Assembly (NCBI GenBank): GCA_002700305.1
Contig: PACZ01000014.1
Coordinates: forward strand, 1-34,675
Source: Hyphomonas sp.
GTDB lineage: Bacteria > Pseudomonadota > Alphaproteobacteria > Caulobacterales > Hyphomonadaceae
DNA length: 34,675 bases
Reading direction: 5' to 3'
Shown: positions 30,843-34,675 of the stretch, piece by piece
Layout of the letters: each line of letters begins with the position of its first letter
Numbering within the stretch: the stretch's first letter is position 1
Translations under genes and position numbers: made by a program
The notes under the pieces: generated by a model
The model's input: the letters and a program-made list of their open reading frames with translations, nothing else
What the model was told of the DNA's origin: nothing
The model's database searches: none

Positions 30843-31252
30843 GCGCCGGCGGCCAGCTGGACGGCCAGCGAGGCGCCGGTCCGTGTCGTCACGCGGCTGA
30901 GCGAGAAGGTGCCGGTGATGCGCGCATCGTCGGAGAAAGACCAGCGGCCGGTGAACAGGCTGAACGAGGCATCGACCGCGCCGCAATAGATCAGGTCCGG
31001 CTGGATGATGCCGGTCTCGGGCACATAGCGCTTCGACAGGAGGACATGCTGGCCGCACCGGTCGCCCCGGATGGTCGCGTCATATTCCGGCTCATAGCCC
31101 AGCTGCGGGCCGAAGGTCACCGGTTCCAGCGTCGTGCCGCACAGCGTGCCGTCGATTTCGGTGAGCATGGCCGTGAAGGCGACACAGGTGCCGTCATGGT
31201 CGTAGCGGTACTCGCCGCTCCACAGTCCGCTCATGTTTTTTAGTCCGCTCAT
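30839..31252 (-). CDS. Uncharacterised small beta-rich protein
   Basis: A 137-residue protein of alternating polar and hydrophobic strands: LWSGEYRYDHDG, VAFTAMLTEIDGTLCGTTLEP, YDATIRGDRCGQHVLLSKRYV, FTGRWSFSDDARITGTFSLSR. This reads as a small beta-barrel or lipocalin-like fold, a shape inference only. There is no signal peptide. Two starts are possible, ATG at 31252 or 31234, because an 18-bp-period duplication repeats the MSGL start; neither has a strong Shine-Dalgarno. The 3' end overlaps the CarF-like stop on the opposite strand. Confidence 0.65.
   Translation of the reverse strand: MSGLKNMSGLWSGEYRYDHDGTCVAFTAMLTEIDGTLCGTTLEPVTFGPQLGYEPEYDATIRGDRCGQHVLLSKRYVPETGIIQPDLIYCGAVDASFSLFTGRWSFSDDARITGTFSLSRVTTRTGASLAVQLAAGA
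31224..31252. repeat. 11-bp direct repeat duplicating a start codon
   Basis: AGTCCGCTCAT occurs at 31224-31234 and 31242-31252, an 18-bp period. On the minus strand each copy encodes ATG AGC GGA CT, giving the N-terminus MSGLKNMSGL, so the gene has two equivalent in-frame starts. Confidence 0.7.
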
Positions 31253-31291
31253 AAGTGATTGTTCTCAGACGAAGCGCCGCGCATCAAGCGC
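31250..31291. repeat. Imperfect direct repeat, copy 1
   Basis: Contains TCTCAGAC (31263-31270), five unmatched bases and GCCGCGCATCAAGCGC (31276-31291). Its partner with the same internal spacing is at 31631-31671. Weaker similarity (CATAAG...TTG) extends the match to about 41 bp. The two copies flank the low-GC gene at 31299-31580. Confidence 0.65.
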
Positions 31292-31298
31292 GAGATCG

Positions 31299-31580
31299 CT
31301 ATTTGACCCATTTCTTGTTTAGAATGCTGCCATCTTGCAGAGAAATCTCGCAACGGATGCCTGCCCAGGTGAAGGCATAGTAGGCATCACCTATCGATGT
31401 GAGACCAACAAATGGGTCATCTGATGCCTTGTCACGCGGCTCAACGGTCCAGATTTCCTTTCCGTTCGAGTCCAGCAGTTTCAAGTTGCGGTTCGTGACA
31501 GATGGTGAGGTTTCATCCTGTGGCACCTCAAAGATAACCAATCGGCCAAGAGGCGTTTCCAGAGCCATGGTATCGCTCAT
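31299..31580 (-). CDS. Uncharacterised small protein in a low-GC segment
   Basis: A 93-residue protein: an N-terminal strand (LGRLVIFEVP), then NRNLKLLDSNGKEIWTVEPRD, VGLTSIGDAYYAFTWAG and IRCEISLQDGSIL. The alternation of strands with an xWxxEP and a D-x-x-G-x-I ending recalls small immunity-like proteins, but I cannot assign a family. Base composition is clearly lower in GC than its neighbours. AAGGTG on its strand precedes the ATG at 31580 by about 8 nt; the frame extends to 31826 but overlaps purD, which rules the extension out. It sits between two direct repeats, suggesting insertion upstream of purD. Confidence 0.7.
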   Translation of the reverse strand: MSDTMALETPLGRLVIFEVPQDETSPSVTNRNLKLLDSNGKEIWTVEPRDKASDDPFVGLTSIGDAYYAFTWAGIRCEISLQDGSILNKKWVK

Positions 31581-31630
31581 GCTCGGACACCTTTTTTGGA
31601 AGTGCCCCCGACCGCAGACGTATTCTGGTC

Positions 31631-31671
31631 CATAAGGCTTGATCTCAGACCCGGAGCCGCGCATCAAGCGC
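31631..31671. repeat. Imperfect direct repeat, copy 2
   Basis: TCTCAGAC (31643-31650), five unmatched bases and GCCGCGCATCAAGCGC (31656-31671) repeat the arrangement at 31263-31291 exactly 380 bp away. The copy ends 3 nt before the purD start codon. Confidence 0.65.
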
Positions 31672-31674
31672 CGC

Positions 31675-32970
31675 ATGAATATTCTCCTCATCGGATCGGG
31701 CGGCCGCGAGCATGCGCTGGCCTGGAAAATGGCCCAGTCGCCGCTGGTCGACGTGGTGCATTCGACGCCGGGAAATCCCGGCATGGACGAAGTTGGCCCG
31801 TGCTTCGATGTCGGCGCGGCGGACATCGAGAACCTTGAAAAGCTTACACTTCAGATTGAACCGGACCTGATTGTGATTGGGCCGGAAGCGCCGCTGGCGG
31901 CCGGTCTGGCTGATTTGCTGAGGGCTCGCGGCTTCGATGTCTTCGGGCCGGGCCGGGACGCGGCGCAGCTCGAAGCCTCAAAATCTTTTTCCAAGGGCCG
32001 GATGACAGCCTATGGCGTGCCGACCGCCGCTTTTGGCGAATTCACGGAAGCTGGGCTGGCAAAAGCCTTTTTGCGCAAAATGCAGGCACCTTACGTGCTG
32101 AAGGCCGACGGGCTGGCCGGTGGCAAGGGCGTCGTGATCGCCGAAACGCTGGACGACGCAGACGCCGCCGTGGACGAGATGCTGGGCGGCCAGTTCGGCG
32201 ACGCCTCCGCCACGCTGGTGATCGAGGAGTTCATGCATGGCGAGGAAGCCAGCGTCTTCGTGATCACAGATGGCGAAGGCGCGATCTACCTGCCCGCCGC
32301 GCAGGACCATAAGCGTGTCGGCGATGGCGATACCGGGCCGAACACCGGCGGCATGGGCGCCTACGCCCCGGCGCCGGTCGTCACCGACGAGATCATGGCC
32401 CGCGTGAAGGCCGAGATCGCCGAGCCGATGCTGCGCGGCATGGCGAAGGACGGCATGCCGTATCAGGGCGTGCTCTACATCGGCATCATGGTGACCGAAG
32501 ACGGCCCGAAAGTGGTCGAGTTCAACGCCCGCTTCGGCGACCCGGAATGCCAGGTGCTGATGAAGGGCCTGAAGGGCGACATCGTCCCGGCGCTGCTCGC
32601 CTCCGCGACCGGCGGCCTGAAGGGCAATGAAGCGGCCTTCGAAGCGCTGCTGGAACTGGATCAGTTCGAGCCGACGGCAACGGTCGTGATGGCGATGACC
32701 GGCTATCCCGGATCGGTCGAGAAGGGCAGCGTGATCAAGCATGTCGGCAAGGCAAATGATTTGCCGGGCGTTCACGTCTTCCATGCCGGGACCGACCGCA
32801 ACGATCTCGGCATGCTGACCGCGAATGGCGGGCGCGTGCTGAACGTCACCGCCAGCGGCGCGACCCTGCGCGAGGCGATCGACCGGGCCTATGCCGGCGT
32901 CGATGCGATCGACTGGCCGGAAGGCTTTTGCCGCCGCGACATCGGCTGGCGCGCGCTGGAGCGGGAGTAG
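31675..32970 (+). CDS. purD: Phosphoribosylamine-glycine ligase (GAR synthetase)
   Basis: A 431-residue ATP-grasp enzyme that joins 5-phosphoribosylamine and glycine in the second step of purine synthesis. The N-terminal domain begins [18 protein letters not shown]; the ATP-grasp part includes [54 protein letters not shown] and metal/ATP ligands in [14 protein letters not shown]; the C-terminal domain contains [10 protein letters not shown] and HVFHAGT. Length and motifs are typical. The ATG at 31675 matches the family start; a TTG at 31639 would add 12 unconserved residues. No strong Shine-Dalgarno is seen, and the 5' leader coincides with one copy of a direct repeat, so its native leader may have been disturbed. 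No other pur genes are in the window. Confidence 0.96.
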   Translation: MNILLIGSGGREHALAWKMAQSPLVDVVHSTPGNPGMDEVGPCFDVGAADIENLEKLTLQIEPDLIVIGPEAPLAAGLADLLRARGFDVFGPGRDAAQLEASKSFSKGRMTAYGVPTAAFGEFTEAGLAKAFLRKMQAPYVLKADGLAGGKGVVIAETLDDADAAVDEMLGGQFGDASATLVIEEFMHGEEASVFVITDGEGAIYLPAAQDHKRVGDGDTGPNTGGMGAYAPAPVVTDEIMARVKAEIAEPMLRGMAKDGMPYQGVLYIGIMVTEDGPKVVEFNARFGDPECQVLMKGLKGDIVPALLASATGGLKGNEAAFEALLELDQFEPTATVVMAMTGYPGSVEKGSVIKHVGKANDLPGVHVFHAGTDRNDLGMLTANGGRVLNVTASGATLREAIDRAYAGVDAIDWPEGFCRRDIGWRALERE

Positions 32971-32979
32971 TACTGGTCA

Positions 32980-33008
32980 TCGCGAAATCCAGACGATAAG
33001 ATTCGCGA
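32980..33008 (+). terminator. Stem-loop after purD
   Basis: TCGCGAAATC (32980-32989) pairs with GATTCGCGA (33000-33008) with one bulge and a 10-nt loop, 10 nt past the purD stop. There is no U-tract, so termination is only possible. Confidence 0.35.
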
Positions 33009-33073
33009 AGGACAGATTGCTTGAGTCGAGGGCGAATACTTGCCCGCTCGGTGTCCGGGTGGGAGAGTTTGCT

Positions 33074-34675
33074 TTGCTACGCTTGTTTGTGCTCGCCGTA
33101 ACGGCCTTTTGTCTTTCTCTGAATGCGCATGCCTGGAAGTCTTATAGCGACGCGGGCAGCCTTCTGGCTGATATCAGCCGGGGCAAATGTGTTGAGGACG
33201 CGCCGGAGGGCTTCAACTGCCTTTCGAAAGACATCCGCTATGTGCGTACCGGTACGGGCACCATGCCGGTGCGGCTGTGGTCGGTCTCGCAATTGGACGG
33301 CGAGCAGATGGGCGTGATCCTGGACAGGTACAATCTTCCGCGTGAGGACTTCACAAGGTACGCGCAGGATTATGGCGGCCAGAGCAAGGGCAACAGCTAT
33401 AGCTGGATCTCCAAACAGGTCGTGCTGCAGGGCCTGGCGGCCGAAGACGGCACGATCCTGTTGCCGGCGGAATACATCCAGGTACTGCCCATCAGTGACA
33501 AGGTGGCCCTCGTGATGGCGCTGGACTACCGATATTATTTTGTGAACCTCGACCCGGAGAAGCCGCGCCTTTTCAGGCTGCCGTTCAAGCACTACGAATT
33601 CTACTTCATTTATGGCCGCGCGCCTGAAACCCCCTTCACGCTGATGTTCCATGACAAGACGGCGACGGATGTACGAGGCAAGACGCTGGTCGTGATGGAT
33701 AATATGGGGAAAGAGGTGCACCGCATCACCGGCGTCGAGAACGAGGGCAGCGGGGATTACGATTTCTACTACTATGGTAATGGCAAGATTGCGTTTCCGG
33801 TGAAAGGCGAGGACGGCACGGGCCTGTCCGTGGTGGTCAATTCGCTGACGCTGGAGATGGAAGAGGTCGGTCCGTATTTCGAGACGCTGCCAGTGGGCCA
33901 TGCGCTGACCGACGACTGGAGCCGCAACAATCGTAGCGACTACAAGCAGGTGCCCGTGCAGAAGGTGGCGGCGATGACGTCCGGGCACGGGATATTGTCA
34001 GGTGAGAGCATCTACCTGCCGATGCGTCATGAGGATGGCGAAGTGACGCCGTTCGGCCATCCCAACATAATCGGCATGGTGCCGCTGTACCTGCCCGAGA
34101 TTGACGGGGTGCGCGGCTGGCTGGTCGTGTACGAGGCAGCGGATGGGCGCTGGTATCGCCTGATCGGCGGCGCGGTAGACGGCGACCTGATGCGCGGCAA
34201 GCCTCAAGAGCTGCTGCCGGAAAGCGTCATGGACTATATTCTCGGCCGCAAGAACTATCCGCCTTTCGCCGATATCTGGATCGGCACAATGGACGAGGAC
34301 GAGTATTACGGCCTGTTCGCAGGCGCGGACCGCCGCGATGTGCCGGAGCCGCCGCTGCGGATCGCGGCGCGCTATTTCAAGGATCCGATGAACCGCTCTG
34401 CGGGCGTGACGGACTGGTATGATGTCGGCATGGACATCGGCCCCGAGGAACTGTGGGCGGCCTATGAGGCTCGGGACCGGAAAGCGACGCACCCGGACAA
34501 TCCCATGGCCATGGAGCGTCCTCTGATCCTGGCGACAGCTCGCGAATGGTGGGAAAGCAACAAGGCCTATCGCGAATACCTGGAGACGCCATGGGACGTG
34601 CTGCAGGCCCGGTATGAGGCGGAATCCCGCGCGACACTGAAGGCCAGCGCCGATGCGATCCTGGCCATGAGCGGC
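33074..34675 (+). CDS. Secreted protein of unknown function, truncated by window end
   Basis: An open frame of 534 codons continues past the window edge. It starts at TTG (33074), 7 nt after GGGAGAG, and codes for a signal peptide (LLRLFVLAVTAFCLSLNAHA, cleavage before Trp). The mature part is Tyr-, Asp- and Gly-rich and beta-heavy. A segment near residues 135-170 (GTILLPAEYIQVLPISDKVA then YYFVNLDPEKP) resembles a degenerate WG-type beta unit, but no repeat series is clear. Towards the end come Trp-rich helical stretches (EELWAAYEARDRK, AREWWESNKAYREYLE). It is absent from simple ATG-based searches because of the TTG start. Presumably periplasmic or exported; function unknown. Confidence 0.75.
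   Translation, partial: MLRLFVLAVTAFCLSLNAHAWKSYSDAGSLLADISRGKCVEDAPEGFNCLSKDIRYVRTGTGTMPVRLWSVSQLDGEQMGVILDRYNLPREDFTRYAQDYGGQSKGNSYSWISKQVVLQGLAAEDGTILLPAEYIQVLPISDKVALVMALDYRYYFVNLDPEKPRLFRLPFKHYEFYFIYGRAPETPFTLMFHDKTATDVRGKTLVVMDNMGKEVHRITGVENEGSGDYDFYYYGNGKIAFPVKGEDGTGLSVVVNSLTLEMEEVGPYFETLPVGHALTDDWSRNNRSDYKQVPVQKVAAMTSGHGILSGESIYLPMRHEDGEVTPFGHPNIIGMVPLYLPEIDGVRGWLVVYEAADGRWYRLIGGAVDGDLMRGKPQELLPESVMDYILGRKNYPPFADIWIGTMDEDEYYGLFAGADRRDVPEPPLRIAARYFKDPMNRSAGVTDWYDVGMDIGPEELWAAYEARDRKATHPDNPMAMERPLILATAREWWESNKAYREYLETPWDVLQARYEAESRATLKASADAILAMSG

Noticed and set aside
31596..31626. purD promoter TTGGAA...TATTCT
   Set aside because: The spacer is 19 nt and there is no supporting context; too weak to call.
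33077..33988. 303-codon minus-strand frame at the right end
   Set aside because: Antisense of the secreted protein; it has no signal or motif, whereas the plus frame has a signal peptide and runs open to the edge.
1..34675. CRISPR arrays, rRNA genes and intact insertion sequences
   Set aside because: I saw no regularly spaced repeats, no rRNA segments, and no transposase with paired inverted ends.

Overview
The window is high-GC bacterial chromosome, most likely from an alphaproteobacterium of the Hyphomonadaceae/Caulobacterales type. This rests on a DUF3126 gene, a TamA/TamB pair, a short type-I QueF and general codon use; taxonomy is inferred, because no rRNA or marker gene is present.

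Layout. (1) 1-940 looks like the right end of an integrated element: an unassigned segment, one Pro/Glu-rich lipoprotein, a low-GC gene-free stretch, and the 3' part of a tRNA-Thr(UGU) without its 5' half (896-940), the usual footprint of tRNA-targeted integration. (2) 1078-2465: a LysR regulator converging on an XRE regulator. (3) 2731-8693, minus strand: tamA-tamB outer-membrane assembly operon. (4) 8863-11601: CaCA-family cation/Ca antiporter and queF, facing a secreted Cys-rich protein coupled to a nitroreductase. (5) 11658-16743: a TetR-MFP-RND efflux operon with a -35/-10 and a perfect 15-bp palindromic operator. (6) 16827-18413: cysE converging on a phytochelatin-synthase-like gene with intact Cys/His/Asp, a thiol-metabolism neighbourhood. 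(7) 18696-25366: five plus-strand genes. First comes an inner-membrane-anchored OmpA-like protein followed by a membrane coiled-coil protein with a C-terminal helix-hairpin-helix. Then comes a translationally coupled trio: secreted caspase fused to a formylglycine-generating-enzyme-like domain, a small two-TM protein, and a TM/coiled-coil/TPR-like protein. I consider this the most interesting part. (8) 25436-29935: DUF3126, an AT-richer SMI1/KNR4 (SUKH) orphan, a small uncharacterised protein, xseA, a methyltransferase and an uncharacterised protein. (9) 30150-32970: a CarF/TMEM189-type plasmanylethanolamine desaturase, two uncharacterised genes (one in a low-GC segment flanked by imperfect direct repeats) and purD. 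(10) 33074-end: a secreted protein that runs off the window.

How it fits together. Much of the window concerns the cell envelope: TamA/B, RND efflux, OmpA/HhH and the caspase trio. Small housekeeping genes (queF, cysE, xseA, purD) and short acquired pieces lie between. I see no CRISPR array, rRNA, intact tRNA or intact insertion sequence.
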